DNA from: Chryseobacterium sp. Leaf201
GTDB lineage: Bacteria; Bacteroidota; Bacteroidia; Flavobacteriales; Weeksellaceae
Length of the DNA: 42,575 bases
Assembly: GCF_001421435.1 (NCBI RefSeq)
Contig: NZ_LMKA01000067.1
Location: forward strand, 1-42,575
Direction of reading: 5' to 3'
Shown here: piece after piece, positions 34,180-42,471 of the stretch
Numbering within the stretch: position 1 is the first letter of the stretch
Layout: each line of letters opens with the position of its first letter
Program-made: the position numbers and the translations under genes
Notes under the pieces: model-generated
Told to the model about the DNA's origin: nothing
Database searches by the model: none
What the model saw: the letters and a program-made list of their open reading frames with translations, nothing else

Positions 34180-37100
34180 ATGAATTTATCCTCGAAAACT
34201 CATTTAAAAAATACGTCTGTTGTCCTTAGGGTCGTATTGTCTGCAGGAGTGCTCTATTCCTGCGCAACCTATAACGTAAAAAAAGGCAAAAACTTATCAG
34301 AGATAGAAAATTCTGCTGTAAAATCTGAAAATGACTTTAAACTTTTCTTAATAGGCGATGCCGGAAATGCAGATCAGAAACAGGGCCAGAATACACTCAA
34401 CCTGCTGAAAAGCCAGCTTGAAAGTGCCGGACAGAACTCTATGCTGATCTTTTTAGGGGATAATATCTATCCGCTCGGGATGCCAGCTCCTTCAGCCAAA
34501 GGATATGACCTGGCTAAGCAGAAACTGGAAGACCAGCTTGCCATTGTAAAAAATTTTAAGGGCAGAACCCTGGTGATCCCGGGAAACCACGACTGGTATA
34601 ACGGCCTCGAAGGATTGAAAGCACAGGAAAAATTTGTAAAATCTTACCTGAACGATAAAAAGGCTTTTCTGCCTAAAAATTCCTGCCCTATTGATGACAT
34701 CAATCTCACCAAAGATATCAAGCTGATTGTGGTAGACTCGGAATGGGCTCTGATCAACTGGGATAAACAGCCGGGCATCAACGAAGGCTGTGATATTAAA
34801 ACAAGGGAAGATTTCTACGCTGAATTCAAGGATCTGATCATTAAAAATCAGGATAAGAGGATTATTGTAGCGCTGCATCATCCGGTGATCAGTTCCGGCG
34901 TGCATGCGGGGTTCAACTCGGCAAAATCCCATCTTTCGGCATTCAACGGAAGGCTTCCGGTTCCCGGGCTTGCCACTGTAGCCACAACCTTGAGAAGCTC
35001 TTCCGGCGTAAGTATGGAAGACCTGAGCAATGTCCATTACACAGAGTTTGCCAACCGGATCAAAAGCATTATCCAGGATAAGGAAAACGTCATCCTGGTT
35101 TCCGGGCACGATCATAATTTACAGTATCATAAAAACAACAACATCAGGCAGATCATCAGTGGTGCAGGCTCTAAAACAGATCCGGCAACCATTGTGAACA
35201 ATACCGATTTCTCGTATGGCGGAAGCGGCTTCGCCGTGTTGAACCTGAGAAAAGACCTGAGTTCTGATGTTGAATATTTCTCCACAAAAAACAATGAGCT
35301 GGAGAAGCTTACGCAGATTTCCGTAATGCCGAAGCCACAGCTGTTTGAGAACAATTACCCTTCGGCTTTCTCCCCGATGCAGACCTCATCGATTTATACC
35401 GAAAGGTTAACCAGCAAAGGCAAGATCTACCGCTGGCTCTGGGGGAACCATTACCGGAAATATTATGCGCTTCCGATCAATGCGAGAACCGCCAATCTTT
35501 CTGAACTGAACGGCGGTTATGAACCTTTCAGGGAAGGCGGCGGCAACCAGTCCAACAGCCTGCGCCTAAAAGCAAAAGACGGCCAGGAATTCGTGATGCG
35601 CGGTGTAAAAAAGAGCGCAGTACGCTTTCTTAACGCGATGGCTTTCAAAAAAAACACCTTCGGAAACGAACTGAACAATACGTTCCCAGACAGGTTCCTG
35701 CTTGACTTTTATACCACAAGCCATCCTTTCACCGTATTTTCCGTGAACAACATGGCTGAGAAAATAGATCTTTTCCACAGCAACCCGGAACTGTATTATG
35801 TGCCTAAGCAGAAAGCTCTGGGTGAATACAATAAAAATTACGGCGACGAGCTTTATATGATTGAGGAACGCTTTTCTTCTGATCCTAAAACCTTGCAGTA
35901 CCTTGACAATGCTTCCGATGTCCTGTCAACTGATGACGTACTGAAAAACCTGAGAAAAGACAGCAGATATTCCGTAGACCAGGAACAGTATATCCGGGCC
36001 AGGATTTTCGATATGATGATCGGCGACTGGGACCGGCATGAAGACCAGTGGAAATGGGCGGAATACAAAAAAGGGGATAAAATTATTTACAAGCCTATCC
36101 CGAGAGACCATGACCAGGCATTCAGCAATTATGACGGGACAGCTTTTAAGGTAGTGATGAATATCCCGGTAATCCGCCACATGAAATCTTTTAAAGATGA
36201 AATTAAGAATGTCCGCTGGATGAATATGGAGCCGTATCCGCTGGATATGATCCTTCTTAAGGGTTCTTCGGAACAGGACTGGATTACCCAGGCCCAATAC
36301 ATTCAGCAGAACCTGACCGATACGGATATTGATGAAGCGTTTAAAAACCTTCCCAAAGAAGTACAGGACGAGACCATCACGGATATCCAGAGAAAACTGA
36401 AGCTGAGAAAAGCAGGTATTGAAACCTCTGCGGTAAAATATTACCATATCCTGCAGGAAAAAGTACAGCTGGCCGGAACCGTGAACCCGGACAAGTTTGT
36501 GGTGGTTAAAAATGAAAACTCGGTTGGGGTAAAACAGTATAAAATCAACAAGGACCAGTCTGAAGAACTGGTTTTTGAAAAGACCTACGACGGTAAAAAA
36601 ACCAAAGAACTCTGGATCTACGGATTGGAAGACAATGATATTTATGAAGTTTCAGGAGACGGAAAATCCAAAACAAACATCCGCCTGATCGGAGGTTACA
36701 ATAAAGATACGTATAATGTAGAAAAAGGGCGCAATGTAAAGATCTACGATTTTAAATCACAGGAAAACACCTACAATGCAAAATCTGCATCAAAGCATAT
36801 CACGAACGATTACGATACCAATACCTACAACTGGAAACACCCGAAATACAATTTCTTTGCAGGATATCCGAATGCCAATTTCAACCCGGACGACGGGGTG
36901 ATTTTAGGTTTTGTTGCCAATTACACCGTTAATAACTTCATTCGTGATCCGTATACACAGAAGCACAGCCTCAGGGCGAATGTCTATACCGCGACAGGCG
37001 GATTTAACCTGGGTTACAAAGGGATTTTCAAAAAAGCAATCGGAGGCTGGGATGCCGGGATTGATGCTTCTTACACCACGCCGTTTTTCGCAAGAACGTT

Positions 37101-37893
37101 TTTCGGACTGGGTAATGAAACCGAATACGATAAAGATGCGGTAGACCGGAATTTCAACAGAGTGCGGATTTCACAGTTTAAATTTGCACCATCAGTTTCC
37201 ACGACCAGCTGGCTGAACATGAGACATCAGTTCCAATTGAACTTTGAGCATGCTGAAGTACAGAGAAATGACGACCGCTTTATTGCTGTTTCACCGGATG
37301 TAAATCCGGAAGTTTTCAATGGGCAGCAGTTTGCGGGTGCCAATTATACCTTCAGCTTTAAAAATTTAGATAACAAAGCATTCCCGACCTTAGGCCTGGA
37401 ACTGGCTTTACAGGCAGGCTGGAAAGCCAACATTTCAGAATTCGACCAGAACTTCGCTACATTCCAGGGAACAATGAATCTGTTCCGCAGAATTGATAAA
37501 AGAGGCCGGTTTGTGTTCGCCAACTCTACCAATGCCATGATTATCAACAATAATAATTTCGAATTCTACCAGGCAGCAGCCATCGGCGGCAACAACGGAA
37601 TGCGTGCCTACAGAAACGAAAGGTTTGCCGGAAAATCTTATCTGGTGAATAATGCAGAAGTACGATGGGATTTCGGGCGTATCAAAAACAATATTGTCCC
37701 GACCAATATGGGGATCCTGATCGGTTATGACGTGGGAAGAGTGTGGATGGACCGTGAAAGCTCTGATAAATGGCATCAGGGTGTCGGAGCCGGATTCTGG
37801 ATGAATGTCCTGGAAATGTTCTCTGCAAGGCTGGATTATTTCACCGGTGAAGACGGCGGAAGGATCTCGGGAGGTGTAGGATTGAGCTTTTAA
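34180..37893 (+). CDS. Calcineurin-like phosphoesterase fused to an outer-membrane beta-barrel
   Basis: The 1237-aa protein starts with a lipoprotein-like signal (hydrophobic ~14-27, lipobox LYSC with Cys28). Residues ~52-340 are a metallophosphoesterase domain with the motif set GDAGN (59-63), GDNIYP (93-98), GNHDWYNG (135-142), a later ALHHPV, and GHDHN (from about 309). A long middle region (~400-880) includes MIGDWDRHEDQWKW and PIPRDHDQAFSNYDG. The C-terminal ~330 residues are a repeated beta-strand region ending GRISGGVGLSF, as in D15/Omp85-like surface-antigen barrels. The product is expected on the outer membrane with the enzyme tethered to a barrel. The substrate is unknown. It has its own convergent terminator at 37942. 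Confidence 0.85.
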   Translation: MNLSSKTHLKNTSVVLRVVLSAGVLYSCATYNVKKGKNLSEIENSAVKSENDFKLFLIGDAGNADQKQGQNTLNLLKSQLESAGQNSMLIFLGDNIYPLGMPAPSAKGYDLAKQKLEDQLAIVKNFKGRTLVIPGNHDWYNGLEGLKAQEKFVKSYLNDKKAFLPKNSCPIDDINLTKDIKLIVVDSEWALINWDKQPGINEGCDIKTREDFYAEFKDLIIKNQDKRIIVALHHPVISSGVHAGFNSAKSHLSAFNGRLPVPGLATVATTLRSSSGVSMEDLSNVHYTEFANRIKSIIQDKENVILVSGHDHNLQYHKNNNIRQIISGAGSKTDPATIVNNTDFSYGGSGFAVLNLRKDLSSDVEYFSTKNNELEKLTQISVMPKPQLFENNYPSAFSPMQTSSIYTERLTSKGKIYRWLWGNHYRKYYALPINARTANLSELNGGYEPFREGGGNQSNSLRLKAKDGQEFVMRGVKKSAVRFLNAMAFKKNTFGNELNNTFPDRFLLDFYTTSHPFTVFSVNNMAEKIDLFHSNPELYYVPKQKALGEYNKNYGDELYMIEERFSSDPKTLQYLDNASDVLSTDDVLKNLRKDSRYSVDQEQYIRARIFDMMIGDWDRHEDQWKWAEYKKGDKIIYKPIPRDHDQAFSNYDGTAFKVVMNIPVIRHMKSFKDEIKNVRWMNMEPYPLDMILLKGSSEQDWITQAQYIQQNLTDTDIDEAFKNLPKEVQDETITDIQRKLKLRKAGIETSAVKYYHILQEKVQLAGTVNPDKFVVVKNENSVGVKQYKINKDQSEELVFEKTYDGKKTKELWIYGLEDNDIYEVSGDGKSKTNIRLIGGYNKDTYNVEKGRNVKIYDFKSQENTYNAKSASKHITNDYDTNTYNWKHPKYNFFAGYPNANFNPDDGVILGFVANYTVNNFIRDPYTQKHSLRANVYTATGGFNLGYKGIFKKAIGGWDAGIDASYTTPFFARTFFGLGNETEYDKDAVDRNFNRVRISQFKFAPSVSTTSWLNMRHQFQLNFEHAEVQRNDDRFIAVSPDVNPEVFNGQQFAGANYTFSFKNLDNKAFPTLGLELALQAGWKANISEFDQNFATFQGTMNLFRRIDKRGRFVFANSTNAMIINNNNFEFYQAAAIGGNNGMRAYRNERFAGKSYLVNNAEVRWDFGRIKNNIVPTNMGILIGYDVGRVWMDRESSDKWHQGVGAGFWMNVLEMFSARLDYFTGEDGGRISGGVGLSF

Positions 37894-37941
37894 CGCCTCG
37901 ACTTACTGTTACATTAATTTTAAATAACAGACTAAAAAATG

Positions 37942-37968
37942 AAATCCGCAGAAGTATCTGCGGATTTT
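37942..37968. terminator. Bidirectional terminator between convergent genes
   Basis: An 11-bp perfect stem AAATCCGCAGA/TCTGCGGATTT with a 4-base loop, with T-rich sequence on the plus-strand side and A-rich before it. It serves both the phosphoesterase gene (plus) and the lipoprotein gene (minus). Confidence 0.9.
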
Positions 37969-37975
37969 GTTTGTT

Positions 37976-38848
37976 TTATTTTAAAGGAAACCGATACACA
38001 TTGCCTCCTGTTTTTTTATCTTTTTCATCGGCGATTAATAAAGTCTTCTCATCAAGGAAAACAACGGCTTCTTTCTGTGAATTGTGGTTTAAAGATACGG
38101 CCTGGATTTTTGTTTTGTTAAAGTCATCTGCCGTAAAACCTGTCAGGACCTGGATATTCTTGTGATTCAGCAGGATGATCTTATCTTTTGTGCTGTTAAC
38201 AGCTGCAGAAGTAATGGCTGCATCGCTGTAGCTGCCTTCAAGCTTTAGTTTCCCGATCAGCTTAGCTTCAAAATCCCCTTCTTTATTCGGAACTCGGAAA
38301 ACCAGGAAAGTCCCGTCAAAACCTTTGCTTCTGTTTTTGGTAAACAGATAAAAATTACCGTCCATTTCTACAAATGCTTCGCAGTCATACAGCCATTTAG
38401 ATTTTTTCGGCGGAAATTCAGTCTGCCCTTCATAACGGAACTTTGTGGTCTGTGTTACCGCCATACTGTTTTGGGAGGCATTTTTTAGGTCTAATTTTAA
38501 AATGGAAAGATTCTGCCGGTCATTGTCGTTATTCCCAAAATCCCCGATGTAGATATTTCCCTGCGGATCTGCCGTAATATCTTCCCAGTCGGTATTTTCA
38601 GCATTGCTTACCTGTACATCTGCAACGGGTTTCCCCTGCAGATCCAGGCCATATACTACATTTTTATTTCCCTGGTCTTCAATGGCCCAGATTATTTTTT
38701 TATCTCCGGACAGGGCGATCCCTGAAACCTCCTTCAGCTTTTTCGGTAAAGAAAATTCTGTCTTCAGGTCTTCATTTTCCGGTGAATCCTGAGCTTTCGG
38801 ATTGCAGCTTAACAGGAAGAATGCTGATAAAATTGAAATACGCAACAT
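37976..38848 (-). CDS. Lipoprotein, beta-propeller-like
   Basis: A 290-aa protein with a short lipoprotein signal (MLRISILSAFFLLSC, Cys15). The mature part repeats short beta-strand blocks such as KEVSGIALSGDKKIIWAIEDQGN, DWEDITADPQGNIYIGDFGNN and AVVFLDEKTLLIADE, which resemble propeller blades of SdiA-regulated/esterase-like lipoproteins. No catalytic residues could be assigned. It is the last gene of a three-gene operon: it follows the FUSC gene by 2 bp. Confidence 0.75.
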   Translation of the reverse strand: MLRISILSAFFLLSCNPKAQDSPENEDLKTEFSLPKKLKEVSGIALSGDKKIIWAIEDQGNKNVVYGLDLQGKPVADVQVSNAENTDWEDITADPQGNIYIGDFGNNDNDRQNLSILKLDLKNASQNSMAVTQTTKFRYEGQTEFPPKKSKWLYDCEAFVEMDGNFYLFTKNRSKGFDGTFLVFRVPNKEGDFEAKLIGKLKLEGSYSDAAITSAAVNSTKDKIILLNHKNIQVLTGFTADDFNKTKIQAVSLNHNSQKEAVVFLDEKTLLIADEKDKKTGGNVYRFPLK

Positions 38849-38850
38849 AA

Positions 38851-39930
38851 TTATTTTTTTAATTTTTTAAACCGGAAATAAGAAAACCTTATATTTTTTT
38901 CCAGGTTATTAATGATTTGCTGATGGTGCAGGAAAAAGCCTGCTGCCAGCCCGATCAGGCTTCCGATAATGGTATCCAGGAGCCTTGCATGCATCAGCTG
39001 TTCTACGGGATGATAGACTTCGCTTCCGGTTTCTGCCAGAAGAATCGTCAATGGAGTGATAAAGGCAACGGCAAAACCGTAATTCCTTACAATGAGCAGT
39101 TCAATGATAAACTGCAATACGGTAATAATCACAATCATGATGATTTTCTCCGGCCGGAACCATAGGATCAGCCAGGCAAGTGCAATCCCGATAAAGGTTC
39201 CCAGGATCCGGTGCATGTTCCGCTGGCGCACATGTTCAAAATTCCGTCCCTGGACGATGGCAACGGCCGCGATGGAAATCCAGTAGGTATTATTGAATTT
39301 TAAAAGATGCCCGGTAATTAAAGTCAGGGCCATGAAAAACCCTATAATGGTGCTTTCCACGAATTTTGTATATCTTCTTTTGTTGAATGTCCTTCTCGGA
39401 ACTGTTACCACTTTGCTTTTTTCGATAAAAACGGAATACAGGAAAGCGAGGGAACAGGATAAGATAGCGCCCATGGCCACCAGCCCTACCCTCGTGGGAA
39501 TCAATTCTAAATCGAAAGTGAAAGTACTTGCCATTGCGGCAACCATAATGAAGAAAAAGTTTCCCGGCGGCGGCATTTTAAAATAGGAAGTAAGAAAATG
39601 AGCCAGGAAAGAGATGACACCCAGCGAAAAGGCTGCTGCATATACATTAAAGCTGAAAAATGAGCTTATGGTAAATGAAAATACAATCCCGAAAGCACAG
39701 ATGGCCAGGTGCACCATCCGCTGGGTAATGGGTGCTGATGTAAAGTATAAAATGGTTAAAGCCCCGAGGCTAGACAGGCTGCCATATCCGGGTTTCCCGA
39801 GAAAATATTCGATAAACAGGCAGCTTCCTATACACAGCGCCGCCAGAACAGGAAAATGCCATTTCCGTTCCGTCTGTTTAAATTCCAGCAGGTAATGGAA
39901 CCTCTGGGCTACCGGATTCTGTACTTTCAT
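38851..39930 (-). CDS. FUSC-family inner-membrane transporter-like protein
   Basis: The 359-aa protein has two blocks of hydrophobic helices (about 28-150 and 195-345) separated by a charged stretch (KSKVVTVPRRTFNKRRYTK). The repeat of HRILGTFIGIALAWLILWF-like sequence and RLLDTIIGSLIGLAAGFFL is characteristic of the FUSC/YccS/aromatic-acid-exporter superfamily. The substrate is unknown. The start is 3 bp after mazG and the stop is 2 bp before the lipoprotein gene, so it belongs to the mazG-led operon. Confidence 0.85.
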   Translation of the reverse strand: MKVQNPVAQRFHYLLEFKQTERKWHFPVLAALCIGSCLFIEYFLGKPGYGSLSSLGALTILYFTSAPITQRMVHLAICAFGIVFSFTISSFFSFNVYAAAFSLGVISFLAHFLTSYFKMPPPGNFFFIMVAAMASTFTFDLELIPTRVGLVAMGAILSCSLAFLYSVFIEKSKVVTVPRRTFNKRRYTKFVESTIIGFFMALTLITGHLLKFNNTYWISIAAVAIVQGRNFEHVRQRNMHRILGTFIGIALAWLILWFRPEKIIMIVIITVLQFIIELLIVRNYGFAVAFITPLTILLAETGSEVYHPVEQLMHARLLDTIIGSLIGLAAGFFLHHQQIINNLEKNIRFSYFRFKKLKK

Positions 39931-39933
39931 CTA

Positions 39934-40704
39934 TTATTGTAAACGTTTCTTTGCCTCTTCCCAGAGAACATCCATTTCTTCCAGGGTCATATCGGCGAGG
40001 TTTAAATTTTGTTCTGAGGCCAGTTTCTCCATTTTCCGGAACCTTGAAATGAATTTCAGATTAGTTCTTTCCAGGGCTGAGTCTGGATTGATCCCGGAAA
40101 TCCTGGCATAATTGATGAGTGAGAAAAATACATCGCCCAACTCCTGCTCCTTTTTTTCCGGATCGGTCTCTTCATGAAATTCCTGGATTTCTTCATCTAC
40201 TTTTTTCCAGGCATCCTCCGCATCATGGAATTCAAAGCCGATGCCTTTTACTTTATCCTGAATCCGATAGGCTTTTACCATGCTCGGCAGGCTTTTCGGG
40301 ACACCGCCCAGAATGGAGGTGTTGCCTTCTTTCAGTTTTAATTTTTCCCAGTTCTGCTTTACTTCTTCTTCATCCTTCACTTCCGTATCACCGTAAATGT
40401 GGGGATGGCGGAAGATCAACTTTTCATTCAGGGAATTGATTACATCCGCGATATCAAAGCTTTCTTTCTCGGAACCGATTTTAGCATAGAAAACCAGATG
40501 AAGGAGTACGTCGCCAAGCTCTTTTTTAATTTCCTGCAGGTCTCCCTGTAAAATGGCATCAGAAAGTTCGTAGGTTTCTTCCAGCGTCAGATGGCGAAGC
40601 GATTCTAAGGTCTGCTTCCGGTCCCACGGGCATTTCTCGCGCAGGTCATCCATAATATCCAATAATTTTCCGAACGCGTCCAGCTTTTCCTGTTTGGTAT
40701 TCAT
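39934..40704 (-). CDS. mazG: Nucleoside triphosphate pyrophosphohydrolase MazG
   Basis: A 256-aa tandem-MazG house-cleaning enzyme that hydrolyses (d)NTPs to monophosphates and pyrophosphate. The N-terminal domain shows LREKCPWDRKQTLESLRHLTLEETYELSDAI and KKELGDVLLHLVFYA (EExxE and ExxD Mg-binding motifs); the second domain repeats KVDEEIQEF and EQELGDVFFSLINYAR. The linker RHPHIYGD and NWEKLKLKE is typical. The ATG at 40704 is chosen (MNTKQEKL) over a start five codons upstream, because a -7 box lies at 40727-40734. It is the first gene of the operon with FUSC and the lipoprotein. Confidence 0.96.
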   Translation of the reverse strand: MNTKQEKLDAFGKLLDIMDDLREKCPWDRKQTLESLRHLTLEETYELSDAILQGDLQEIKKELGDVLLHLVFYAKIGSEKESFDIADVINSLNEKLIFRHPHIYGDTEVKDEEEVKQNWEKLKLKEGNTSILGGVPKSLPSMVKAYRIQDKVKGIGFEFHDAEDAWKKVDEEIQEFHEETDPEKKEQELGDVFFSLINYARISGINPDSALERTNLKFISRFRKMEKLASEQNLNLADMTLEEMDVLWEEAKKRLQ

Positions 40705-40726
40705 AGTTTGGGAATTCAAAGTAGTA

Positions 40727-40734
40727 CAAATTTA
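40727..40734 (-). promoter_or_regulatory. Candidate -7 box (TAAATTTG) of the mazG operon
   Basis: A TAnnTTTG match on the minus strand 22 bp before the mazG ATG at 40704; no well-placed -33 TTG seen. Confidence 0.5.
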
Positions 40735-40777
40735 AGGTAAATATTCTGTTATGCCCTTTTGCGGTCAAAAAAACAGA

Positions 40778-41320
40778 TCACTTCCCGGTTGCTTTTTCTG
40801 TTGAAGCCTTTTCCACGATCAGCCACGCCGCATCCAGCATTTTCATGAGTTGGATATACGGAATGATGATCCTTCTCTCCTCTTCATACCCGGATTTTCC
40901 CAGCGAGAAATAAACCATTGCCGACAGAAACTCATCGTATTCTTCCAGGCTGCAGGCTTTGAAAGCGCTCCGGAACACCCGCACCGGATCCCGGTATTCT
41001 TCCGCCGAAAGAAAGGTGAGCATCATGAGGTAATGGTTTTCCGGAGGAATCTGAAACTTTCCGGTCTTTGCTTTTCTCCCGATCAGGCGGGCGGCCCGGA
41101 CCAGCGACCGCAGCGACTGGTACAAATGGAACACTTCGGCAGGATCTGCCCTGATCCGGGCGTTCTTCTGTACCGAACACTGCACCATCGTGCTGATGGT
41201 TTCTTTTACTCCGGCCAGGTCATTGAACTGGAAGAATGCCTCCAGCAAGCCTACTGCGGAATGTTTCCGGGTGCCGGACCAAAACCGGGATTCAAAGTCT
41301 GTTTTTTTCTTTTTCATCAT
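40778..41320 (-). CDS. GC-rich hypothetical 180-aa protein
   Basis: I do not recognise the family. The product is basic and helical, with no signal peptide or membrane span. It starts MMKKKKTDFESRFWSG and contains two similar-looking helical hairpins around HLYQSLRSLVRAARLIGRK and DEFLSAMVYFSLGKSGYEEERR. Its codons are visibly more GC-rich than those of mazG next door, and it borders a long noncoding region and the XRE regulator, so it probably belongs to imported DNA. Function cannot be inferred. Either of the first two Met codons could be the start. Confidence 0.65.
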   Translation of the reverse strand: MMKKKKTDFESRFWSGTRKHSAVGLLEAFFQFNDLAGVKETISTMVQCSVQKNARIRADPAEVFHLYQSLRSLVRAARLIGRKAKTGKFQIPPENHYLMMLTFLSAEEYRDPVRVFRSAFKACSLEEYDEFLSAMVYFSLGKSGYEEERRIIIPYIQLMKMLDAAWLIVEKASTEKATGK

Positions 41321-41641
41321 TCTGTTTTTAGGTTATCAATTGTCATGGGCCACAAAGGAATTTCCTGCACGGTGGCCGAAAGGTTTATTTATCTGTTAAA
41401 GTCATCAGTAATTGGGCATGCCGGGGCCAGCCTGTCTTCATGGCAGACCATTACCGGATTAAAACAGCAGTTAACCGCTCTGTAGCAGGCGGGCTGTTCA
41501 CTTTTTTATAAATTCCTTTCGGGATGAAAATAATTTGGAAAATTGAAAGAAAGCCAGTACTTTTAAGGGGTGAGTTTAAGCGTACTTCGGCTTTCCTTTT
41601 AGGCTTAAAGGAATTTCGGAGGGCGGCGGTTTTTGGGTGAG

Positions 41642-41684
41642 GCTATACCCGCCTTCCTGCACTTGCGGGCAGTTTCGGTATAGC
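41642..41684. other. Strong nested hairpin in the noncoding region
   Basis: The outer stem GCTATACC (41642-41649) pairs perfectly with GGTATAGC (41677-41684), and inside it CCGC-type bases near 41649-41652 pair with GCGG (41665-41668). No T-run follows, so it does not look like a terminator. Confidence 0.6.
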
Positions 41685-41960
41685 GTTGTCATTGTTATGC
41701 TGCGGGGCTCCGGTGAGTCCGGCGGGCCTGTAAGCAGCAGGGTTGAAATTTCTTTTTCATCATCTGTGTCTTATAAAAGTTTCCCCTGAAGCCTGCGTGA
41801 GAACCACACTTTTACCGTACGAAAAGTGATGAACTTTTTACAACCATTTCACTGGATTTTCCAATGGAATTGGTCGTTTCCGGCTCGGGATGCATTTTTT
41901 TAACTGGTCTTTAGAGGCTGTTATCAATTCGCTGATACAAATGTAATAATATTTTTTAAA

Positions 41961-41978
41961 CATCCAACATATAGGATG
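41961..41978 (+). promoter_or_regulatory. Small dyad before the XRE gene (possible operator)
   Basis: CATCC at 41961-41965 and GGATG at 41974-41978 form an inverted repeat with an 8-bp AT-rich centre, 18 bp before the regulator's ATG. An autoregulatory operator at this place is common for XRE genes, but a five-base arm is weak evidence. Confidence 0.35.
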
Positions 41979-41996
41979 ATATTTTTTTTATAATTT

Positions 41997-42344
41997 ATGG
42001 AGAAAACATTCACTTTCGAAACCACTCAATTTGATTTTGATTTTATAAATCATGTAAAAAATATTCGTAAATCCAAGAAAATCAGCAAAGATCAATTGAG
42101 TCTTAAAATGGGTGTGGCAAAATCTTTCGTAGGAAATGTAGAATCATATACTCAACGACATAAATACTCCACCCGACACATTTCACTGCTGGCAAAAGCT
42201 TTCGGCTACAAAAACATTTCCGAACTGATGGACTTTCCTACTCCGGAATATGACCGCATCAAAGTTACCGTGAAGCAGATTTATAATGAAAGCGGAACGA
42301 AGGTGATGGAAAGTGAGGTGGTGAAGATTGAAGGGATTGAATAA
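41997..42344 (+). CDS. XRE-family helix-turn-helix regulator
   Basis: A 115-aa DNA-binding protein. The HTH lies at about residues 17-72: HVKNIRKSKKISKDQLSLKMG, then SFVGNVESYTQ as the recognition-helix region, and HISLLAKAFG as the fourth helix. The C-terminal ~40 residues (DRIKVTVKQIYNESGTKVMESEVVKIEG) form a short beta-rich tail, probably for dimerisation. It is typical of small repressors on mobile or accessory DNA, and lies 127 bp from the right terminal repeat. Its target could be its own promoter dyad at 41961. Confidence 0.88.
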   Translation: MEKTFTFETTQFDFDFINHVKNIRKSKKISKDQLSLKMGVAKSFVGNVESYTQRHKYSTRHISLLAKAFGYKNISELMDFPTPEYDRIKVTVKQIYNESGTKVMESEVVKIEGIE

Positions 42345-42471
42345 AAAACTCCTGAGTTGTTAGAGTTTCTTCAAGAACAGGCAGTGTATCCTTATCGGGA
42401 TCACCAAGAATCTGAGGCGCAGTTCTCTGATTTTTTCCGGAGGAATCTTTCCAAGAGTAAATTGACTTATC

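Larger units (their letters stand above)
41321..41996. other. 676-bp stretch without a convincing gene
   Basis: No open frame here looks protein-like. The first two thirds are GC-rich (Gly/Arg-type codons in every frame) and hold a strong hairpin at 41642-41684; the last ~80 bases before 41997 turn sharply AT-rich and probably hold the XRE gene promoter. The composition step suggests a junction of DNA of different origin. The GC-rich part could be a structured RNA, a transfer-origin-like region or a decayed gene; I cannot tell which. Confidence 0.5.

Noticed and set aside
41700..41735. Hammerhead-ribozyme-like GTGAGTCCGG sequence
   Set aside because: The conserved CUGAUGA and GAAA core elements are not both present.
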